Of a DNA stretch of 64,000 nucleotides, positions 28,225 to 35,527 are shown in pieces. Numbering within the stretch: position 1 is the first letter of the stretch; each line of letters begins with the position of its first letter. Under the pieces are notes generated by a model. The model had not been told where the DNA came from. It did no database searches and worked only from the letters and a program-made list of their open reading frames with translations. The translations under genes were made by a program, and so were the position numbers. Source of the DNA: an uncultured Collinsella sp. (GTDB lineage: Bacteria > Actinomycetota > Coriobacteriia > Coriobacteriales > Coriobacteriaceae); assembly GCA_900543515.1 (NCBI GenBank), contig UQRW01000005.1, positions 9,102 through 73,101 on the forward strand, written 5' to 3'.

Positions 28225-28521
28225 ATGGCATATTACTGGCCCCAGTACGGCATCGCCATCGAAGTCGACGACGATCCCCATCTCCTGCCTTTCGACGAAG
28301 AGGCATTCCCCGATACGACGGTCTACCACGTTACCACCGATGTGATCTGCGACCCCGAGTCGTTCTCGGCGCTCGCCCACCGCATCGCGCATATCCACGA
28401 CATCGAGCTCCCTCCCGACTTCGACGAGCTTGTCTACTCACGCCGCCTGATGCTTCACATGCTCTTTGGAGCGAACCCGTCCACCTTTGCGCGCATCTAT
28501 ACCGCCAAGGATGCCGCATGA
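28225..28521 (+). CDS. Small protein of unknown function, first gene of the exported-protein operon
   Basis: A 98-residue soluble protein without a signal peptide. GGGAGG lies five bases before the ATG. The stretch GIAIEVDDDP followed by DTTVYHVTTDVI has the strand-acid-strand look of a PD-(D/E)XK-type nuclease end, but it is far too short for a catalytic domain and this is only a resemblance. Its stop overlaps the next start (ATGA), so it is translationally coupled to the membrane-anchored protein. Confidence 0.6.
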   Translation: MAYYWPQYGIAIEVDDDPHLLPFDEEAFPDTTVYHVTTDVICDPESFSALAHRIAHIHDIELPPDFDELVYSRRLMLHMLFGANPSTFARIYTAKDAA

Positions 28522-29027
28522 GCGCGAAGAAGCCACCCCACTTTGCAGGCCTGGGTCGTCGCAAGAAGCTCATCGTTGCCTGCTTGGCCATCGTCTGTGC
28601 CCTTGTCGCCGTAGGACTATACGCTTGGCAGTCGCAGCCCGTACCCGAGGCGGGCGCTTCGGTTACGACGGCCGAGGGCAAAACGCGTCAGGAAATCCAA
28701 GATGAGCTCGACGCCATCGTCCGCGACAACATGATGACGATTTCGGTCGCACCGGTCGCTCAGCTGCAGGAGGACGGCAAGCTGCGCGTCAACGTGCAAA
28801 ACGTCCAAGACAATAAATTTCCCCAGCGATTCCGCGTCATCCAAAACGACGAGACCATGTACGAATCCGGTGTGGTCGAGACCGGCAAGACAATCGAAAC
28901 GTGCCCCGCCGGCGACATCAAAGAAGGCGAGGCGTACATCGAGATTCAGGCGCTCGATGCCAAGACCCTCGACAGCCACGGCAATCCGACACGTGTCAAG
29001 GTGCGGGTTGAGCAAGCCGAGAACTAG
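28518..29027 (+). CDS. Membrane-anchored extracellular protein of unknown function
   Basis: A 169-residue protein. Residues 1-20 are basic (GLGRRKKL), then one hydrophobic segment LIVACLAIVCALVAVGLYAW acts as a signal anchor. The outside part has a helical linker (TRQEIQDELDAIVRDNM) and a beta-rich C-terminal domain with RVNVQNVQDNKFPQRFRV and KVRVEQAEN. A beta-sandwich ectodomain next to a WxL-like protein recalls the DUF916 proteins of Firmicutes WxL clusters, though it is much shorter and I see no clear homology. The true start is this ATG, not the longer overlapping frame from 27909. Confidence 0.65.
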   Translation: MSAKKPPHFAGLGRRKKLIVACLAIVCALVAVGLYAWQSQPVPEAGASVTTAEGKTRQEIQDELDAIVRDNMMTISVAPVAQLQEDGKLRVNVQNVQDNKFPQRFRVIQNDETMYESGVVETGKTIETCPAGDIKEGEAYIEIQALDAKTLDSHGNPTRVKVRVEQAEN

Positions 29028-29117
29028 CTTTTCCGGCCGACGCGGCACCGCACGCAATTCACCAGCATTCGTCCAATCATCGCGGGGACGGCCCGCGGCG
29101 AATAGAAAGGAACGACC

Positions 29118-29717
29118 ATGGACATCACCAGGAACATGAACGGAGCCAGAGCGCTCGCCGTGGGCGCAGGGCTCGCGCTCGCGCTCGCAATGGGCGCCGC
29201 CCCGACGCCAGCTATGGCAGCCGGGCGCGTTGGAACCACGAAAGTAATGGTCAGGACCGAGATCGACAACGTTGAGTTCAAAGTTCCGACGGTTATTCCC
29301 TTCGTCGCCAAGGCCGACGGCACGCTTCAGGGCCCCTCAGAAGACGCGACCACCATCGACAATCATTCGGCCTACGGCATCCATGTCACCAACATGAAGA
29401 TCGACGCCATGAACACCTGGACCATTGCTGCCGACGCCAAAGCCGGAACCGCACAGAACTCCATCGACTTTAAGGTCGGCCCCGACGGCGCACTCCAGAA
29501 CGCCAGCGCCGCAACGCAGGGAACGGGCCTCGATCTTTCCAAGAATGCAGCCTTCGACATGGGCTACCAGGGCATTGCCGGCGGCAAGGACAAAATTAAG
29601 CTCAAGACAAGCGGAAACGTCGCCCGCGTCACGCGCGACATCTTCCGCGTAACCGGCGAAGGCGATCAGGTTGCAACGATCACCTGGACGGTCGAGCCCG
29701 GTGCGCACACGGCATAA
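29118..29717 (+). CDS. Secreted WxL-like surface protein
   Basis: A 199-residue protein with a Sec signal peptide (ALAVGAGLALALAMGAAP, cleavage probably after AMA near residue 34). The mature part is a beta-rich domain: EFKVPTVIPFVAKADGTL, then TTIDNHSAYGIHVTNMKI, and a C-terminal VATITWTVEPG. WxL domains of Firmicutes surface proteins end in a similar TWTL strand, so a WxL-like, peptidoglycan-associated role is plausible. It is distant, and a database search would be needed. GAAAGGAACGACC precedes the ATG. Its stop lies within the next gene. Confidence 0.65.
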   Translation: MDITRNMNGARALAVGAGLALALAMGAAPTPAMAAGRVGTTKVMVRTEIDNVEFKVPTVIPFVAKADGTLQGPSEDATTIDNHSAYGIHVTNMKIDAMNTWTIAADAKAGTAQNSIDFKVGPDGALQNASAATQGTGLDLSKNAAFDMGYQGIAGGKDKIKLKTSGNVARVTRDIFRVTGEGDQVATITWTVEPGAHTA

Positions 29718-29982
29718 GGCCGTCGCCCTGGCCGCCACCGTCAGCATCCTAGCGTTTGGGCCAGCCATGGCCTTTGCCCAGCAAGAACAGGCGCAGGCCG
29801 CCACGCAAGTGACGGTCGACCTCTCGGAGCTCGACCGCGGCGACCGCGAGGAACCGTTGGCGCAGACAGGCGACAGACGATGGTTCTTGGCAGCAGGCGC
29901 CACAGCAGCAGGCGCGGGGACCGCCAGCCTCGGTCTGCACATCAAACGCAGCCAGAAACAAAACACGGACAGGCCGCACTAA
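29701..29982 (+). CDS. Small exported protein with sortase-type C-terminal signal
   Basis: A 93-residue protein. It opens with a signal peptide (KAVALAATVSILAFGPAMAFA), ends with LAQTGD, then a hydrophobic stretch WFLAAGATAAGAGTASLGL and a basic tail KRSQKQN. That is the layout of an LPxTG-class cell-wall anchored protein, with LAQTG as the variant motif. The GTG at 29701 is the likely start, overlapping the stop of the WxL-like gene; a TTG at 29671 is in frame too. Its size and place match the small LPxTG peptides of Csc clusters. Confidence 0.6.
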   Translation: MRTRHKAVALAATVSILAFGPAMAFAQQEQAQAATQVTVDLSELDRGDREEPLAQTGDRRWFLAAGATAAGAGTASLGLHIKRSQKQNTDRPH

Positions 29983-30000
29983 ATTAGCTAAGGAGACCCC

Positions 30001-31431
30001 ATGGCATCGAAGAACCTTTTGCCCGTCGTCGCACTCTGCGGCGCGCTCGCAACCGGAACGCCTGTCGCCGCTTGGGCGACTCCCGCCATGGCAGACTCCT
30101 TACCAGCAGCCCTAAGCTCCGCACCAAATCCGTCGAGCGCCATTGCGTGCAAGCGTTTTTCGATCGCACAGGCCGCAATCTCAACCTCGGGATGCCTTCG
30201 TCGTAATACGGACGGCTCGATAGTCGTGGATATCAATCGTTCGAACAAGGCAAACGGCTCCCAGGCGGGGTGCGCCGTCTGCACGTGGCGCTCGGTTGTG
30301 CTCGATGCGGATGGCGATCCATGCAATTTAGAGCTGCGCATCGACATCGCTTCGGTCGATGACTCGGCGAACGGAGCGAAGGTCGCCTTCGACGGTACGT
30401 TTTTTGAGAAAGGATGTGGTATATGTCTGGGCTGCGCCGCCGCGAATGCAGATGATGCGCAGCCCACCCTCTCATTCACGGCATCGTTGCGGCTGACCAA
30501 AGCCGGCACCGATGCCATCGCGGCGGGAGAAGCGTCCCTGCTGTTCTACGCCGTCAGCACCAAAGACACAGACGCTCATTTCGAGAAGCCAGCCGGATCA
30601 CTCAGCCTTACACGAGGGATAGAGGCAGGCCCTATTGAAATCGATGCCCACGCGCAAAGCAGGCAACGCATTCTTGCCGACCCGGCGCTTCTCGAAATGG
30701 AGTGGAACGGATCAGGAGCCATCGGAATTCTCCCCTCCGCGCTTGACGCCAAGACGCTCCCCTCAAACGACGAACCCATCAACGCAACCACACAAGAAGA
30801 GAGCGCGGACAAAGAAGCAGGTGCGGGCGACACGCCGTCGCCGACAAACAGCGTCCCAGCTTCTTTCGAAGCATCGAATGAGCCCGCTGCCGTTCCAAAC
30901 GACCCCGAGCTCGCGGACAGTCTGGGGCTTGCTGATCCTCAAGAAATTGATGAGGGTAACTGCTGCGTGCTTGCCGCGCTCGACCACACAGAGGTCATCG
31001 ACGCTGCGAACATCGAAGTTGCCGCCGCCAATCAGCCCGTCCGCAAGTCGGCCATCATCGCATTTCCCGAATCCATCGAAGTCGTCTTTTTGCCATCGGG
31101 CGAGGTCGTGGCCCCAACACTGCTCACCTTGTTGGGCGCCAAGAATACTCGAAACGAAATTAAAAAGGTCACGGTTGTCGACCCTGCAACCACCGCCAAG
31201 CTGCGTCTATACGCCGTTGCTCCAGACGGAGGCAAGACCTTGGAATTCGATGGTGACACACTCCTAGCCTGGCGACGTCTGGACATTATGCAAGACGTCT
31301 CGTATCAGATCGAACTCGAAGGGTTTGATCGTGCCCGCGATGCCAATATCATCGCCGCGGCTATTGAATCCCCACAGCGGCTTATGACACTGCGCTTTGA
31401 CTACTATCCCTATGTCCCGACAACCATCTGA
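30001..31431 (+). CDS. Large secreted cysteine-containing surface protein
   Basis: A 476-residue protein with a signal peptide (LPVVALCGALATGTPVAAWA, cleavage near residue 32). The N-terminal third has a beta-rich region with two cysteine groups, CAVC near residue 91 and CGICLGC near 139, possibly disulfides or a metal site. A Pro/Ser/Glu/Asp-rich linker covers about residues 255-310. The C-terminal part has VVAPTLLTLLGAKNTRNEIKK, beginning VVAPTLLTLL, and ends in RLMTLRFDYYPYV, a strand reminiscent of WxL-type ends. It starts 18 bases after the sortase-type gene with AAGGAG upstream. No membrane anchor is seen, so retention likely depends on its operon partners. Confidence 0.65.
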   Translation: MASKNLLPVVALCGALATGTPVAAWATPAMADSLPAALSSAPNPSSAIACKRFSIAQAAISTSGCLRRNTDGSIVVDINRSNKANGSQAGCAVCTWRSVVLDADGDPCNLELRIDIASVDDSANGAKVAFDGTFFEKGCGICLGCAAANADDAQPTLSFTASLRLTKAGTDAIAAGEASLLFYAVSTKDTDAHFEKPAGSLSLTRGIEAGPIEIDAHAQSRQRILADPALLEMEWNGSGAIGILPSALDAKTLPSNDEPINATTQEESADKEAGAGDTPSPTNSVPASFEASNEPAAVPNDPELADSLGLADPQEIDEGNCCVLAALDHTEVIDAANIEVAAANQPVRKSAIIAFPESIEVVFLPSGEVVAPTLLTLLGAKNTRNEIKKVTVVDPATTAKLRLYAVAPDGGKTLEFDGDTLLAWRRLDIMQDVSYQIELEGFDRARDANIIAAAIESPQRLMTLRFDYYPYVPTTI

Positions 31432-31548
31432 GGCTAAATGCTGCGCATCATTCCTAACACCACTTATATAACGTATTAGATGAGTCGCGATGTGCCTCGC
31501 ATTTCGTTCTGCTACGATTGCCACGTTGGCATCAATACAGGAGGGCTC

Positions 31549-32265
31549 ATGCCGGGCTTGGGAACAATCATCAACGTTGTGCTTTTAGTTGCGGGCGGTC
31601 TTTTGGGATTAGCGGGCGGCCGCTTCATTACACCGCGCATCCAAGACACGCTCATGAAAGCATCGGGGCTGTGCGTCCTGTTTATCGGCCTTGGCGGCAC
31701 CATGCAAAAGATGCTCCTTATCGATGGGGAGGCGCTGGCGACCACCGGTACCACCATGCTCATTGTCTCGTTCGCCCTCGGCTCGCTCATCGGCGAGGCC
31801 GTCAACTTGGAGTCCGCCATCGAGAACCTTGGCGAATGGCTCAAGCGCAAGACTGGCAGTGAGGGCGATAACGAGTTCACCAACGCTTTTGTCTCGACTT
31901 CACTCACCGTGTGTATCGGCGCCATGGCAATTGTGGGATCGATCCAGGACGGCCTGCTCGGCGACTGGTCAACGCTTGCCCTCAAGGGCGCACTGGACTG
32001 CATCATCGTCTGCACCATGACGGCGTCGCTTGGCCGCGGCTGCATTTTCTCCGCCCTGCCCGTCGCCGTGTTCCAGGGGACGATCACGCTGTTTGCCGGC
32101 GCACTCTCCCCCATCATGACTACGGCAGCCCTCGACAGCCTTTCGCTCGTAGGCTCCATGCTCATCTTCTGCGTCGGCGTCAACCTCATCCGTCCTCAGA
32201 CCTTCCGAACGGCCAATATGCTTCCCTCCGTCGTCATCGCCGTCATCTACGCCCTCCTGTTCTAA
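31549..32265 (+). CDS. DUF554 family membrane protein
   Basis: A 238-residue protein with about seven hydrophobic segments. Family markers are the N-terminal GTIINVVLLVAGGLLGLAGG, the SFALGSLIGE segment and TVCIGAMAIVGSIQDGL. DUF554 proteins are likely transporters of unknown substrate. The ATG at 31549 follows AGGAGG; an in-frame extension to 31480 has no support. It sits between the exported operon and the defence operon with 117 bases before it. Confidence 0.85.
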   Translation: MPGLGTIINVVLLVAGGLLGLAGGRFITPRIQDTLMKASGLCVLFIGLGGTMQKMLLIDGEALATTGTTMLIVSFALGSLIGEAVNLESAIENLGEWLKRKTGSEGDNEFTNAFVSTSLTVCIGAMAIVGSIQDGLLGDWSTLALKGALDCIIVCTMTASLGRGCIFSALPVAVFQGTITLFAGALSPIMTTAALDSLSLVGSMLIFCVGVNLIRPQTFRTANMLPSVVIAVIYALLF

Positions 32266-32307
32266 ATCTATCTACGCAGCAGTATCTCGAACACCTGTTT
32301 GATGCTG

Positions 32308-32316
32308 TGCTATGAT
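32308..32316 (+). promoter_or_regulatory. Extended -10 promoter for the Shango operon
   Basis: TGCTATGAT matches an extended -10 element (TGN plus TATGAT), 38 bases before the GTG start of the TerB gene. No good -35 is visible, which extended -10 promoters tolerate. Confidence 0.45.
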
Positions 32317-32353
32317 ATGAGGTCACCGAAGCTGCGTTAGGAGAGGAGAAGCG

Positions 32354-34114
32354 GTGGCCGACCAGGACATCAAAATGCTCATCGAGCGCATTATGGCCGA
32401 GGCTCGGACCCATCAGTCCGCCCGTTTCTCAAACGAAATCTACGCAGACGAGCCGATTCTCAAAACCGGCCGACAGATGCAGAATTTCCTCCCCGACCAG
32501 TACCGCAAAATGCGCGAGATATCGCGCTGGCAGGATGACCCCAAGGGCGGTGCGGGCCGCTGGCTTTCGGAAGCCGAGCTTTTTTACCGCCAGGGCCTGC
32601 TGATGGCCGACTTTGAGGACGACTGTCCCTACAACGGCACCTTTAAGTCGTACTTTCCCACCTACAACGCCATGAGCGACCGGCAGCTGCGCGGCTACTT
32701 TACCTGGCGTGCCCAAGTGCGCCGCGGAACCGTCGAGGAAACGTCTACGTCCTTTGCCTTCCTGTATCTCTATGAGCTGATCTGCGGCATCGGCGTTGAT
32801 GACCCGCTCGATGGCTTTAGCAAGATCAAGGCCTTTTGGGATGCCTACCGTGCCTTCGAGCCCGGCATCGACCGGTTTGCGCGCGTGTGGCTGCAGGATT
32901 ACGCCGTGTTCCACGGGCTCGACCCCAAGCTGCTTCGTGACTCTAAAACCGTCATGTTCGATAACGCCCTTATCGAGCTGCGGCGCGCGGCACGAGACCT
33001 TATACCAGCACCGGCACCGCCCGGCCAGACCCCTAAGCGTCGCAAAACCTCCGAGCCCACGCTCCCCCTTCCGCCCGATGAGGTGCGCGAGGAGCGACTC
33101 ATGGCCGCCATCAACGCCCTCTCCACGTACAACCTAAGTAACTCGCGGCTCGACCGCAGCCACCACCGCGATCTGCGCCACGTGGCATGCGCCGTGTATG
33201 TCCGCATGGCGCGCTACTATGACACGCACCGAAAGACCGGCATCGTGGCGAGTTTATTTGGGGAGGAGACGGCCATACCCTACACCATGTTTGCCTCGGC
33301 CGTATTCTTTGCGCCCGAGCGCCACGAGGACTGCGAATACCGCCTGGATCCTATCCATATCTACCGTTGCCAAAACGGCTTTTGGGAATGCATGCGTATC
33401 CATGGCAGCAGGCAAAAGAGCAGCAAGCTCGGTGAAATGATGCGCGCCTGCGACCAACGCCTGCGCCTGGCGCTGGACCCCGCCCATCCCCTTAAGGAAG
33501 AAAAGGTCCCCAAATATCTGGCCAAGATTATCGATGACGAGATTGTGGCATGGCTTTCGTGGGACGCCGCACACCAGCCCGTCAAAATCGATATCGATCT
33601 GAGTCAGCTGGGGCACATTCGGAACGCCGCTGCGCAAACGCGCGAAGCGCTTTTGATCGATGAGGAACGCGAAGACGGCGCGTCCGCAGAAGCTGAGGCA
33701 GCGGACTCAGGGCAACCGGAAGCCGAGCCCGTAGCCGACGCGATTGTCGAGGCGGTCGCGGCACCCATTCGGCAGGACGAGGCCGACGAGCCGACCATAT
33801 CCACCGAACAGTTTGGTGTCGTGGCACCGCTTCTCGCGTCAACGTCAGCGTTCGCAGCCGCTGCGCCCGCTGACGCAACGAACGAACTCACGCCCGCCGC
33901 AGACGCCTATCTCCGCGCGCTGCTCGAGCACAACGCAGTACAGGCGGAATCGGCGGTAGCGCAATCGGGGCAGAGCGAGGACATGCTCGTCGATACCATC
34001 AACGAGGCGCTCTTTGACCTGGTAGGCGACACCGTAATTGAATTTAGCGCGGCAGGGCCGCAGATTATTGAGGACTACGAAGCAGACGTGAGAGGATACC
34101 TAGACCATGAGTGA
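32354..34114 (+). CDS. sngA: TerB-domain protein, Shango anti-phage component SngA
   Basis: A 586-residue soluble protein. Residues about 30-240 match the TerB N-terminal type region (GRQMQNFLPDQYRKMREIS, FYRQGLLMADFEDDC, YLYELICGIGVDDP), and the middle continues as the TerB-C-like helical part. The last 160 residues are Ala/Glu/Pro-rich, then a short helical end. In the Shango system a TerB protein, an ATPase and a helicase protect against phage; the role of the TerB part is unknown. The start is a GTG with GGAGAGGAG upstream. Its last 8 bases overlap sngB. The three-gene order is the same as in described Shango loci. Confidence 0.8.
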   Translation: MADQDIKMLIERIMAEARTHQSARFSNEIYADEPILKTGRQMQNFLPDQYRKMREISRWQDDPKGGAGRWLSEAELFYRQGLLMADFEDDCPYNGTFKSYFPTYNAMSDRQLRGYFTWRAQVRRGTVEETSTSFAFLYLYELICGIGVDDPLDGFSKIKAFWDAYRAFEPGIDRFARVWLQDYAVFHGLDPKLLRDSKTVMFDNALIELRRAARDLIPAPAPPGQTPKRRKTSEPTLPLPPDEVREERLMAAINALSTYNLSNSRLDRSHHRDLRHVACAVYVRMARYYDTHRKTGIVASLFGEETAIPYTMFASAVFFAPERHEDCEYRLDPIHIYRCQNGFWECMRIHGSRQKSSKLGEMMRACDQRLRLALDPAHPLKEEKVPKYLAKIIDDEIVAWLSWDAAHQPVKIDIDLSQLGHIRNAAAQTREALLIDEEREDGASAEAEAADSGQPEAEPVADAIVEAVAAPIRQDEADEPTISTEQFGVVAPLLASTSAFAAAAPADATNELTPAADAYLRALLEHNAVQAESAVAQSGQSEDMLVDTINEALFDLVGDTVIEFSAAGPQIIEDYEADVRGYLDHE

Positions 34115-35411
34115 TACCGCATCCGCAGCACCCCGCGTGCCCAAGCGCGTCGCTGCCGTCATTCTCAACTCGCTCAAGGGCGGCGTGGTCCCGCGCATCG
34201 GCCTTCCCTACATTACCGTAGGGCGCGAGGTCGAGATCCGCGCCCTGCTCACCGATCTGAGTCTCATCGCCGACGGTGGGGCGAGCTTCCGCTTCCTGGT
34301 CGGTCGCTACGGCGCCGGCAAGAGCTTTTTGCTCCAAACCATCCGAACGCATGCCATGGGCGAGGGATTCGTCGTCGCCGATGCAGACTTATCCCCCGAG
34401 CGCCGTCTGCAGGGCGGGCAGGGACAGGGCCTTGCCACCTACCGCGAGCTCATCCGCAATTTATCGACCAAGACGCGCCCCGAGGGCGGTGCGCTCAACC
34501 TTATTCTGGATCGCTGGGTCGCCTCGTGTGCCGATGTCGACGAGTCGGTCGTCAATGCCCAACTGGCCCCGCTCGAGGAGATGGTCCACGGCTTCGACTT
34601 CACCCGCATGCTCCGCCGCTATCGCATGGCCGCATCCGGGGGCGACGAAGAGGCCATGAGCCGCGTGACCAAATGGATTCGCGGCGAATACCGCACCAAG
34701 AGCGAGGCACGCGCCGAGCTGGGCTCCTCGACCATCATCAGCGATGACGACTGGTACGACTACGTTAAGCTCATTGCGCGCTTTTTGGTCTGCAGCGGCT
34801 ACAAGGGCATGCTGGTGCTCATCGACGAACTCGTGAATCTGTATAAGATTCCCAACGCCATCACGCGCCAATACAACTACGAGAAGATCCTGACCATGTA
34901 CAACGACACGCTCCAGGGCAAGGCGCAGTACCTGGGCATGATCATGGGCGGCACGCCAACCTCCATCGAAGACCGCCGCCGCGGCGTGTTCTCCTACGAG
35001 GCCCTGCGCAGCCGGCTCGCTCAGGGCCGCTTTGCGCGCGAAGACCTTAAGGACATGCTCGCGCCCATCATCCGCCTGCAGCCACTCACCTATGAGGAGT
35101 TGCTGGTGCTCATCGAAAAACTCATGCAGATCCATGCCGGCTACTTTGGCTGGACACCCACGCTTACCGAGAACGACTTGGTGGACTTCCTTAAGATCGA
35201 GTTTGGCCGCGTGGGAGCCGATACGCACCTGACGCCCCGTGAGGTCATTCGCGACTTTATCGAGCTGCTCGACATCCTGTGTCAGAACCCCGATGCCAAC
35301 GTGGCCGAGCTGCTACAAAGCGTTGGCGGCGATGCGCTGGCATCGGCAACCGCAACAGACGACACCGGCACCGCAAGCGACGACCGCAACTTCGCCGAGT
35401 TCACCATCTAA
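34107..35411 (+). CDS. sngB: P-loop ATPase (DUF2791/BrxD-like), Shango component SngB
   Basis: A 434-residue ATPase. Walker A is GRYGAGKS at residues 66-73 and Walker B MLVLIDE at 235-241. The IGLPYITVGREVEI opening and the C-terminal LTPREVIRDFIELLDIL are typical of the DUF2791 family, which also includes BrxD of type 2 BREX. No PglX, PglZ or PglW gene is here, so BREX is ruled out. The ATG overlaps the sngA stop by eight bases, so the two are coupled. A 116-base gap precedes the helicase start. Confidence 0.85.
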   Translation: MSDTASAAPRVPKRVAAVILNSLKGGVVPRIGLPYITVGREVEIRALLTDLSLIADGGASFRFLVGRYGAGKSFLLQTIRTHAMGEGFVVADADLSPERRLQGGQGQGLATYRELIRNLSTKTRPEGGALNLILDRWVASCADVDESVVNAQLAPLEEMVHGFDFTRMLRRYRMAASGGDEEAMSRVTKWIRGEYRTKSEARAELGSSTIISDDDWYDYVKLIARFLVCSGYKGMLVLIDELVNLYKIPNAITRQYNYEKILTMYNDTLQGKAQYLGMIMGGTPTSIEDRRRGVFSYEALRSRLAQGRFAREDLKDMLAPIIRLQPLTYEELLVLIEKLMQIHAGYFGWTPTLTENDLVDFLKIEFGRVGADTHLTPREVIRDFIELLDILCQNPDANVAELLQSVGGDALASATATDDTGTASDDRNFAEFTI

Positions 35412-35527
35412 CCTACCAAAAAGGGACAGGTTTATTTTGGCAGGTTTTATCTGGGCAAACACCGATGTTGCAAGATATAGAGCCGTTGCCCACTGCTTTG
35501 CTCAGCCCGTTGCTGAAAGGAGGCCCC

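Noticed and set aside
27909..28517. N-terminal extension of the membrane-anchored protein frame
   Set aside because: Residues before 28518 are Arg/Ser-rich out-of-frame translation of the preceding gene. The start with ATGA overlap is far better.
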